This document shows positions 8,868 to 17,000 of a stretch of DNA of 48,283 bases, piece by piece (positions within the stretch are counted from its first letter, which is position 1; each line of letters opens with the position of its first letter). A program made the position numbers and the translations under genes. Under the pieces are notes generated by a model. That model searched no databases. It saw only the letters and a program-made list of their open reading frames with translations, and was not told the DNA's origin. The DNA comes from DATBHZ01 sp036557185 (GTDB lineage Bacteria > Actinomycetota > Acidimicrobiia > IMCC26256 > JAENVU01), in NCBI GenBank assembly GCA_036557185.1, contig DATBHZ010000182.1, forward strand, positions 1 through 48,283. The letters run 5' to 3'.

Positions 8868-10420
8868 TCGGAGCGCAGGCCCTCGTCCGCACGTTGACGG
8901 CCTCCGGTGTCGACGTCTGTTTCGCGAACCCAGGAACGTCGGAGATGCACTTCGTCGCGGCGCTCGACACGGTTCCCGAGATGCGCGCGGTGCTCGGCCT
9001 GTTCGAAGGTGTCGTGACGGGCGCGGCGGACGGCTACGCCCGCATGGCCGGCAAGCCGGCGGCCACGCTTCTGCACCTCGGCCCAGGGCTCGGCAACGGC
9101 ATCGCCAACCTGCACAACGCGCGTCGCGCGCACGTTCCCATGGTCAACATCGTGGGTGACCACGCGACCACGCACGCGCCGTTCGATGCGCCGTTGTCGT
9201 CCGACATCGTGGCGCTCGCGAGCAACGTCTCCGGCTGGATCCGCTCGTCGAGCCGGACGAGCGAGGTCGCGCACGACGCCGCCGAGGCCGTGGCTGCCGC
9301 ACGCACGGCACCCGGCCAGATCGCCACGCTGATCCTGCCGGCGGACGTCTCGTGGGGGGAAGGCGCAACCCCCGCCGCGCCGATTGCACCGCCGGCGCGG
9401 CGCGCGGTCAGCGGCGAGGCGATCGACGTCGTCGCCAAGGCGTTGCGCACCGGCGAACCGTGCGCGCTGCTGTTGGGAGGTGCCGCCACGGGCGCCACGG
9501 GATTGGTCGCGGCCCACCGAACGGCCGCCGCCTGCGGCGCGAAGGTCCTCGGCGAGGTGTTCCCCACGCGGATCGAGCGCGGTGCAGGGCGACCGCCGCT
9601 CGAGCGTCTCGCCTACCTCGGCGAGCTCGCCGCGATGCAGCTCGAGGGGCTCCGACATCTCGTGCTCGTCGACGCGAAGACCCCCGCGACGTTCTTCGCC
9701 TACCCGGACCGTCCGAGCGACCTCGTTCCCGACGGTTGCGAGGTCCACGTGCTCGCGACCGGCGGTGACGACGTCGTGGGCGCGCTCGAGGCACTGGCGG
9801 ACGCAGTCGGTGCACCTGCCGCGATACCGGGCGTGCCGGCCGCGCGGCCCGAGCGTCCCAGCGGCGCGCTCACCGGCCAGGCCGTGTCCGAGGCGTTGGG
9901 CGCGGTGCTCCCCGAGGGCGCGATCGTCTCCGACGAGGCGCAGACCGCCGGCATCTGGGCGCCCGGCGCGACGGCAGGCGCACCGCCGCACGACTGGCTC
10001 ACGCTGACCGGCGGCGCGATCGGACAGGGCATGCCCGTGGCGACCGGCGCGGCAGTCGCCTGCCCGGACCGGCCGGTGATCTGCCTCGAGGCGGACGGCT
10101 CGGCGATGTACACGCTCCAGGCTCTCTGGACACAAGTGCGCGAGGGCCTCGACGTCACCACTGTCATCCTGGCGAACCGCTCCTACGCCATCCTGAACCT
10201 CGAGCTCCAGCGTGTCGGCGTCTCCGATCCCGGCCCCAAGGCGAAGAGCATGCTCGACCTCCACGATCCGGACCTCGACTTCGTCGCGCTCGCCAGTGGC
10301 ATGGGGGTTCCCGCCGAGCGGTTCGACGACGCTGCCGCGTTCACCACCGCGCTCGAGCGCGCGATCTCGGAGCCCGGGCCGCACGTCCTCGAAGCGGTGC
10401 TCGGCGGTTCGTCGATCTGA
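8864..10420 (+). CDS. Thiamine-diphosphate enzyme, acetolactate synthase-like
   Basis: 518 residues with the three-domain layout of the IlvB/benzoylformate decarboxylase superfamily. The N-terminal PYR domain has the FANPGTSEMHF segment and the catalytic glutamate in GLFEGV near residue 49. A central domain follows. The C-terminal PP domain has a TDP/Mg motif that reads ADGSAMYTLQALW rather than the usual GDG, ending at NRSYAILNLE. The family includes decarboxylases and carboligases, and the reaction is not fixed by sequence. The start GTG overlaps the GlcD stop and the next gene overlaps its stop by one base, so three genes form one operon. A 2-oxoacid made by the flavoprotein is a natural substrate guess. 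Confidence 0.88.
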   Translation: MIGAQALVRTLTASGVDVCFANPGTSEMHFVAALDTVPEMRAVLGLFEGVVTGAADGYARMAGKPAATLLHLGPGLGNGIANLHNARRAHVPMVNIVGDHATTHAPFDAPLSSDIVALASNVSGWIRSSSRTSEVAHDAAEAVAAARTAPGQIATLILPADVSWGEGATPAAPIAPPARRAVSGEAIDVVAKALRTGEPCALLLGGAATGATGLVAAHRTAAACGAKVLGEVFPTRIERGAGRPPLERLAYLGELAAMQLEGLRHLVLVDAKTPATFFAYPDRPSDLVPDGCEVHVLATGGDDVVGALEALADAVGAPAAIPGVPAARPERPSGALTGQAVSEALGAVLPEGAIVSDEAQTAGIWAPGATAGAPPHDWLTLTGGAIGQGMPVATGAAVACPDRPVICLEADGSAMYTLQALWTQVREGLDVTTVILANRSYAILNLELQRVGVSDPGPKAKSMLDLHDPDLDFVALASGMGVPAERFDDAAAFTTALERAISEPGPHVLEAVLGGSSI

Positions 10421-11127
10421 TGGGGACCCGCGTCGGGCTCCTAATGGTCGGCCATGTGCCGGACGCGAGCCGGCACATCGCGGGCGACTACCCGGAGCTG
10501 TTCGCCACCCTGCTGCGCGGGCACGCGGTCGAGCTCGTCCCGTACCAGATCGACGAGGGGTCCTTCCCCGAGAGCGTCGACGAATGCGACGCATGGCTCT
10601 GCTCGCCGAGCGCCGACTCCACCTTCGACGCCCTGCCGTGGCGCGCCGACGCCGAGGCGCTACTCCGCGAGATCGTCGCCCGGGAGCGGCCTTTCGTCGG
10701 CATCTGCTTCGGCCACCAGCTCATGGCCCAAGCGCTCGGCGCGGAGGTCTCGCGCTCCGATCTCGGATGGCAGCTCGGCGTGCAGGACTACGACGTGCTG
10801 CGCCGCGTCCCTTCGGTCCCCGATCGACTCGTCACCCCGCTCGCGCTGATCGCGAGCCATCGCGACCAGGTGCAGTCCGTGCCGGACGGCGCGGCGCTCA
10901 TGGCGCGCACCGAGGGCTGCCCCATCGCGGGACTGGCGATCGGCGAGCGAGCCTGGACGCTCCAGCCGCACCCGGAGTTCACAGCCGCGCTCGCCGGCGA
11001 CATCCTGGCGGGACGCGGTGCGCGCCTCGGCAACGAGGTCGTACGTGATGCGCGGGCATCGCTCGACCGCCCGACCGACAGCAGTGTGGTCGCCGGTTGG
11101 ATGGCGGCGACGCTCACGAGCCGCTGA
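10420..11127 (+). CDS. Class I glutamine amidotransferase-like protein
   Basis: 235 residues of the GATase1 fold. The nucleophile elbow GICFGHQLMA near residues 90-99 supplies the catalytic cysteine, and LQPHPEF near 184-190 supplies the His and Glu of the triad. Stand-alone members include gamma-glutamyl hydrolases and GMP-synthase-like amidotransferases with unknown acceptors. The start ATG shares one base with the stop of the thiamine-diphosphate enzyme. The role in the operon is unclear; amidation or deglutamylation of a pathway intermediate is possible. It ends 10 bases from the convergent lipoprotein gene. Confidence 0.87.
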   Translation: MGTRVGLLMVGHVPDASRHIAGDYPELFATLLRGHAVELVPYQIDEGSFPESVDECDAWLCSPSADSTFDALPWRADAEALLREIVARERPFVGICFGHQLMAQALGAEVSRSDLGWQLGVQDYDVLRRVPSVPDRLVTPLALIASHRDQVQSVPDGAALMARTEGCPIAGLAIGERAWTLQPHPEFTAALAGDILAGRGARLGNEVVRDARASLDRPTDSSVVAGWMAATLTSR

Positions 11128-11137
11128 GCCCGCTGGG

Positions 11138-11686
11138 CTATGCGCCCGTCCAGCACCCCATGACGACGGTCCCGATGCTCAAGGCGACCGAGGATCGAGC
11201 TTGGGGCGGTGCACCGAACTGCGCGGGAAGCCCCGAGACGTCGACCGTCAGCACCTTGAAGTCCTTGCGCACCACGAGCGACCCGTTGGGTGTCGTGAAC
11301 GCGCCCTGGCCGAGGTCCGGCGCCGTCGCGGTGCTCTGCCCGAGCGTGTGCTGGAGCTGGGCGAAGTACGCGTCTGTCTGGGGCTTGTTGGCGAGCTCCT
11401 TCACCGAGAGCGTGAAGGAGCCGTTCGGGTAGACGTACTTGCAGCTGTAGACGTGGTCGGCCCACGTCGGCGGCGTCACCTGCGTGGTCTTGACGCCGAG
11501 CGACCCCGCGACGTCGCTCTGTGCCTCGGGCTGGCACACCATCTTCGCCGACTTGCTCGGGTTCGTGCCGACGGGGACGGCGACGTGGACCGTGGTGCTG
11601 GAGGTCGACTTGGAGCTGCTCGAGCCGCACGCGCCGAGCGCGGCGGTCATGCCGAGGGCGGCGAGAAGGAGGACGATCTTGCGCAT
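11138..11686 (-). CDS. Small lipoprotein of unknown function
   Basis: 182 residues. The N-terminus is a clear lipoprotein signal: basic MRK, a hydrophobic core and the lipobox LGAC with the acylated cysteine at residue 20. A Ser/Thr/Lys-rich linker follows, then a globular domain of about 145 residues with three cysteines (50, 82 and 178), which could form a disulfide. The product should sit on the outer face of the membrane. No family was recognised. It is divergent from the LysM lipoprotein with about 99 bases between starts. Confidence 0.8.
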   Translation of the reverse strand: MRKIVLLLAALGMTAALGACGSSSSKSTSSTTVHVAVPVGTNPSKSAKMVCQPEAQSDVAGSLGVKTTQVTPPTWADHVYSCKYVYPNGSFTLSVKELANKPQTDAYFAQLQHTLGQSTATAPDLGQGAFTTPNGSLVVRKDFKVLTVDVSGLPAQFGAPPQARSSVALSIGTVVMGCWTGA

Positions 11687-11785
11687 GCCTCCACCATAGC
11701 GACGAGGAAGCTCCGGCGGACTGCGGGCGGGGGTTGCTGCCGGTCGCCGCGCGCGGGCCTGTGCCGCACGCGCGACGATGCTGCG

Positions 11786-12409
11786 GTGCCCCTGAGGGAT
11801 GACTGGCCGAGGCTGGCCCGCAACCTCGTGTCGCCTGTGACACTCGGGACGGTCGTGCTCGCTTGTGCCGTGATCATCGCCGGGTGCGGTGGAGGCGGTG
11901 GCTCGAAAGCCAAGGCCGACTCGACGAGCTCGACGACACGGCCCCCCACCACCACGACGACGCTCCCTGCCACCCGCTACGTCGTCCGGCAGGGAGACAC
12001 CCTGACGGCGATCGCCGGGAAGTTCCACGTCGAGATGTCGAGGATCCTGGCGCTCAACCATCTCCCGAACGCAGATCGCCTGACGTTGGGGCAGACCCTG
12101 CTGATCCCACCGCCGCTCCCCGTCGTCCTCACGGTGACGCCGGCGAAGGGCGAGCCCGGCCAGCAGTTCGCGCTCCACATGAGCGGCGTGAAGCCGGGCG
12201 AGACCGTGAAGTTCGAGATCGACGGGCGGGGCTACCGGTTCACCGGAGGCGCGCACCTCCCGGACGCGACGGGGAGCATCAGCACGACCTTCGAGTCGGC
12301 GAACGAGTCGCCGGGCGTCTACACGGTCACCGGGCGCGGCAACGCGGGCAGCGAGGCGCACAGCGGGTTCACCCTGACGGCGCCGCCGGCCACCCCGTCA
12401 CCCAGCTGA
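11786..12409 (+). CDS. LysM-domain lipoprotein
   Basis: 207 residues from a GTG at 11786. A membrane-spanning signal ends in the lipobox IAGC, so the mature protein should be lipid-anchored. A Thr/Pro-rich spacer follows (TTRPPTTTTTLP), then one LysM domain (YVVRQGDTLTAIAGKFHV to LTLGQTLLIPP, about residues 70-115) that binds peptidoglycan glycans. The C-terminal 85 residues look like an all-beta, Ig-like domain. The frame stays open far upstream, but only the GTG gives a proper signal peptide. Its role is probably cell-wall attachment or sensing; there is no catalytic domain. Confidence 0.85.
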   Translation: MPLRDDWPRLARNLVSPVTLGTVVLACAVIIAGCGGGGGSKAKADSTSSTTRPPTTTTTLPATRYVVRQGDTLTAIAGKFHVEMSRILALNHLPNADRLTLGQTLLIPPPLPVVLTVTPAKGEPGQQFALHMSGVKPGETVKFEIDGRGYRFTGGAHLPDATGSISTTFESANESPGVYTVTGRGNAGSEAHSGFTLTAPPATPSPS

Positions 12410-12452
12410 GGCCCGGGCGAGACCTACCTTCGGCCGCCGGGCCCGGACAGAG

Positions 12453-12482
12453 GTCGGCCCGGACCTTTTGGTCCGGGCCGAC
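12453..12482. terminator. Perfect 13-bp inverted repeat with TTTT loop
   Basis: GTCGGCCCGGACC (12453-12465), TTTT, GGTCCGGGCCGAC (12470-12482). This perfect GC-rich stem lies 43 bases after the LysM gene and has a G-run rather than a T-run behind it. It can be a U-less terminator of the LysM gene or, being a long palindrome 176 bases before a double-TetR regulator, an operator. A partial direct repeat GCCCGGAC occurs at 12441 and 12457. Confidence 0.5.
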
Positions 12483-12499
12483 GGGGGGTTGCCTGGCTC

Positions 12500-12530
12500 T
12501 TGGGGGAACACAAGCAAGCTATGTTATAGA
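12500..12530 (+). promoter_or_regulatory. Possible promoter of the tandem TetR gene
   Basis: The only AT-richer patch between the LysM gene and the regulator lies at about 12510-12535. A tentative reading is TTGGGG (12500-12505) as the -35 box and TATAGA (12525-12530) as the -10 box, with a 19-base spacer. The spacer is long and the -35 is poor, so this is only a guess. The leader to the GTG start would be about 120 bases. Confidence 0.25.
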
Positions 12531-12658
12531 CCCTACTCGTTTGCCGGTCAAATGCCGCGCTTGGGGCCAATTCCCAGGCCCCGATCGGCCCGGCCGGCAT
12601 CGGTACCACCCCGGACATCAGTGCACCTGGGCCCGAGGGACAGGAGGGCTGGCTGAGC

Positions 12659-13855
12659 GTGGAAGCTGCGCGACCTGTTCGGCGCCGGTCCGCCTCGGCC
12701 CGGCGGAACGACGAGCTGCTCCTCGACGCCGCGCTGGCGGAGATCGACGCGTCGGGCGTGGACCTCCTCCGGATGGCTTCCGTCGCCCAACGGGCGGGCC
12801 TGACCACCGGCGCTCTCTACAGCCGGTACGAGAGCTCGGCCGAGCTCGCCGCCGACGTCTGGACGAGCCGGATCAGTGCGCCTCACCGGGCGTTCCTCGA
12901 CAGAGCGGTCCGGACTCTGCTCGGCGACGAGCCCGAGGACCTCGACGCCGTGCTCACCGAGCTGCGCAGTCCGAGTCGGGAGACGTGGGTGGCGCTCGAG
13001 CTCCTCGTGGCCGCGCGGCGAACGGACGAGCTGGAAGAGGTCGCCATGGAAGACCTCCGGTCGTGGATGGCGGAGTGGGGCGCCGCCCCCGACGCCGATC
13101 CGCGCCGGCGCGCGCAGGTGCTCATGACGCTCGGCACGATCTGGGGAGTGCTCCTCCACGTGATCCCGGGGCGCGAGGAGCTGGATTGGGAGCCGGTCCT
13201 CTCACGCCTCGCGTGGTCGTTCCGCCAACCCGGGGCGGCGCCAGTCGGTGAGCTGATCCCGGATCCCGCTGCCCCGGTCCGCGCCGTGACCGAGGATGCG
13301 GCGCACACGACGCTTGTCGAATCCGTCGCCGCGGTCGTGGCGCGTGTGGGCCTCGACCGCGCGACCGCATCGCGGATCGCGCGCCGCGCGGGCGTGACGC
13401 CCGGGGCCATCTATGCGCGGTACGACACCAAGGAGCATCTCGTCGAGAGCGCGGTCGAAATCATGCTGGCGAGGAGACTCGAGGACGACGTCACCGAGCA
13501 CAGCTACACGTTCACGGATCCAGACCCGGGCCTCGCGACCGCACGGATCATCGCGGGCTACCTCAGCCCTGCCAGGCGCGAGTGGCGACAGTTCCGCGTC
13601 GAGACGCGTGTTGCCTCCCGCCGCTATCCGGCACTCGGGGCCACGTTGCTCCGAGTGCAGAACAACGGGATCCGCTTCTATCTCGACACCCTTGGAGCAC
13701 GCACCGACGAGGAACGGGCGGTCCTCGATCTCCTCGCACGCTTCGTGATGGTCACACCGCTCGGTCTCAACTTCGCCGACACGGTGCTGACCGATGTCGC
13801 GACAACGGACTGGCGCCTCGTGACCGAGTCACTGCTCTCCCCCGATTCCGCGTGA
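12659..13855 (+). CDS. Tandem TetR regulator (two TetR units in one chain)
   Basis: 398 residues, about twice the normal TetR length. The first unit has an HTH at about residues 20-65 (MASVAQRAGLTTGALYSRYES). The second has another complete HTH at about 214-270 (ASRIARRAGVTPGAIYARYDT), and each is followed by a helical segment of about 140-150 residues. The chain can therefore fold as a covalent pseudo-dimer. The two recognition helices differ (LTTGALYSRY and VTPGAIYARY), so an asymmetric operator is possible. The GTG start at 12659 has AGGAGGG about 12 bases upstream. Neighbours do not reveal the target; the nearest palindrome is at 12453-12482. Confidence 0.87.
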   Translation: MEAARPVRRRSASARRNDELLLDAALAEIDASGVDLLRMASVAQRAGLTTGALYSRYESSAELAADVWTSRISAPHRAFLDRAVRTLLGDEPEDLDAVLTELRSPSRETWVALELLVAARRTDELEEVAMEDLRSWMAEWGAAPDADPRRRAQVLMTLGTIWGVLLHVIPGREELDWEPVLSRLAWSFRQPGAAPVGELIPDPAAPVRAVTEDAAHTTLVESVAAVVARVGLDRATASRIARRAGVTPGAIYARYDTKEHLVESAVEIMLARRLEDDVTEHSYTFTDPDPGLATARIIAGYLSPARREWRQFRVETRVASRRYPALGATLLRVQNNGIRFYLDTLGARTDEERAVLDLLARFVMVTPLGLNFADTVLTDVATTDWRLVTESLLSPDSA

Positions 13856-13887
13856 CCTCTCGCTGATCTCTGCGGTTCGTCATGTCG

Positions 13888-13909
13888 GCGTGGGCCGCAT
13901 GGCCTACGC
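13888..13909. terminator. 9-bp hairpin after the tandem TetR gene
   Basis: GCGTGGGCC (13888-13896), loop GCAT, GGCCTACGC (13901-13909), with one G-T wobble. It lies 32 bases after the regulator stop and has no T-run. It is a plausible terminator separating this gene from the large surface protein. Confidence 0.35.
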
Positions 13910-14021
13910 GGTGGTTGCGCTTGCCAGGCAGCGCTTGCCTCTTCGGACGAGACATGGACAATTGCTGTGTGGGTAGCAACGCGGACCGGCGTGCGAGCCG
14001 CCGGTTCTTCGTCCCCCGTTT

Positions 14022-17000
14022 GTGAGGCGCCCCGCCCCGGCACGACGCGCTCGCGCGCGGGCTTCGCTCGTCGCGCTCCTCGCGGTCGCATTGACGTTGC
14101 CGTTCGCGACCAGCCGTGCCGCGGCTGAAGAGGCGCCGCCCGCGACCGCCACCGCGCAGACAGCTCCCGCAGCGACAACGCCGAGCACGACGTCGACCAC
14201 GACGACGACAACAACCAACCCGCCGACCACGAGCACGACAACGGCAACGACGGCGCCGACGCCGAGTGCAGATCTCGCGCTCACAGCCACCGCGGCCACG
14301 CCGGCGGTACGCGGCAGCGCGTTCAGCTGGGCGCTCACGACGACGAACCGTGGTCCATCCGACGCGGAGAACGTCACGCTCACCGACAAATTGGCGGTCG
14401 ACGCGGCAGACCCCATCGTCTCGACCGCGTCCAGCGCCGGAACGTGCACGCCGACCAGCACCGATGCCGTCTCGTGCGATCTCGGAACCTTGCGCTCGGG
14501 CGCGAGCGTCCAGACGACGATCACGCAGCGCGTGGGAAATGCGAGAGCGGCGCCACTGACGAGCGCAGGCTCCGTCCTCTCGACGGTCCCGGATCCGTCG
14601 CTCGGGAACAACAGCGTCTCGTCGAGCGCTGATCCCGCGCCTGCACCCTCGCCACAGCCGGTCGACACCACTCCCCTGCCACCGGCGGCCGAGCACGCGG
14701 CGGCCGAACCTGCGGTCGCGCCCGAGGTGATCGATCCGGCCGATCTCGGCGTCAGCCTCGCAGCGGATCACACGCTGGTCGAGACCGGCACCAACGTCAC
14801 GTTCACGGTCACGCTCACCAACGGCGGACCGGATCCTGCCACTGGAGTGACCGTGCAGGACGCGCTTCCTGCCGGCCTGACCTTCGTATCGGCAACACCG
14901 AGCCTGGGCACGTACGACTCGTCGACGGGCAACTGGACGGTGGGCACCGTCGCGAACGGTGCGACCGAGACGCTCGCGATCACCGCCACCGGGACCAACG
15001 ACGGTGTCACCACCGACACCGCCGCGATCTCCGCGAGCGGGTCGACCGATCCGAACCCCGCGAACAACCTGGCGAGCTCCTCCATCCTCGTGGTCACGCC
15101 GCGGGTGGGAACTCCGGAGCCTGCCGACGTCGGCATCACGAAGACGGTGAACAACCCGATCCCCACCGTCGGCTCCGCGATCGTCTTCACGATCGTGATG
15201 ACCAATCACGGTCCCAATCATTCGACCGGTACAGCCGCGCAAGACACGCTGCCTGCCGGGCTGACGTTCGTCTCCTCGTCGGGCGACGGGAACTACGACG
15301 TGAACACCGGCAAGTGGGACGGCGACCTCAACATGGCGAACGGCCAGTCGCACACGCTGGTCATCACTGCCTTGGTGAGCGCGCCGGGGTGCTTCGCGAA
15401 CACCGCGCAGGTCATCCACGGTGCGGAGCCCGATCCGAACCCCTTCAACAACACGGCGACCGTCGCGTTCTGCTCGGTGACGCCCCTGCAGCACGCCGAC
15501 CTGGCGGTCACCAAGACGGCGAGCACCACGCAGCCCAACGTCGGCGACGACGTCACGTTCACCGTGACGCTGTCGAACCTCGGACCGGACGACGCCACCA
15601 ACGTCACGGCGGTCGATGCACTGCCAACGGGCATGGACTTCGTCTCCGCGACCCCGAGCCAGGGCAGCTACGACCCCACCGACGGCGTGTGGACGGTCGG
15701 CTCCGTCCCGAACGGCGCGGCGGTCACCCTCGTGCTGGTCGGCACGGTCACAACCTTCACCACGCTGACGAATACGGCCTCGGTCGCGACCCTAGAGCAG
15801 GTCGATCCGGATCTCACGAACAACACAGCATCCGTCACACTCACGCCGCAACAGGCCGATGTCGCGGTCGGCAAGACCGTGTCGAACGCGACGCCCAACG
15901 TCGGCGGCACGGTCAGCTTCACCGTCATCGCGGGCAACATCGGCCCGAACGCGGCCACGAACGTGACGGTGACTGATCAGATCCCTGCCGGCGTGACCTT
16001 GGTGTCTGCGACACCGAGCCAGGGAACGTTCGTCCCTGGCACCGGTCTCTGGACGATCGGCACGCTCGCGGCCGGAAGCGCACAGACCCTCACCATCACG
16101 GTCGTCGCGACGAGCCCGGACACGACGGTGAACACCGCGATCGTGTCGCACTCCGATCAGTTCGATCCCGATCCCTCGAACAACACCGCTTCGGCGAGCT
16201 TCACACCGCAACAGGCCGATCTCGTGATCGGCAAGACGGTGAGCGATCCGACACCGAACGTCGGCGACACGGTCACGTTCACGATCACGCTCGGCAACAA
16301 CGGTCCGGATCTGGCGACGAACGTGACGGTGGACGACGTCCTCCCAGCGGGGTTCACCTTGGTGTCGTCGACGCCCAGCCAGGGCACCTACGACCCGGGA
16401 ACCGGCGTGTGGACGGTCGGCACGGTCACGCCCGGCTCACCGCAGACGCTCCTGATCACCGCGACCGTCGCCTCGCCCTCGCCGCAGACGAACACCGCAA
16501 CGGTCGGCGCCTCCGACCAGTTCGATCCCGACACGACCAACAACGCAGCCGCCGCGACCGTCACTCCGCAACAGGCAGACCTGATCGTCGCGAAGCAGGT
16601 GAGCGATCCCACTCCCAACGTCGGCGACACCATCAGTTACCACATCGAGGTGTTCAACGCCGGGCCCGACGATGCCACGAACGTCACCGTGCAGGACACG
16701 TTGCCGGCACAGCTCTCGTTCGTGTCCTCCACGCCGAGCGCGGGGACCTATGACTCGACATCTGGCACGTGGACGATCGGGACGATCCCCTCGAGCCAGC
16801 TCGAGACGCTCGTCATCCAGGCGCTCGTCGTCTCACCGAGCCCCACCGCCAACACGGCGTCGATCTCGCACGCCGATCAGTTCGACCCCAACACAGCCAA
16901 CAACTCCGACACGGCGAGCGTGAACCCGCTGGAGGCAGACCTCGCGTTGTCCAAGACGGTGAGCGATGCGACGCCGAACGTCGGCGACCAGGTGACCTTC

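Noticed and set aside
13951..13976. GGGTAG at 13971 as a fifth stress promoter, before the DUF11 gene
   Set aside because: No GTTT-like -35 at 14-17 bases; the upstream bases (GACA) do not fit.
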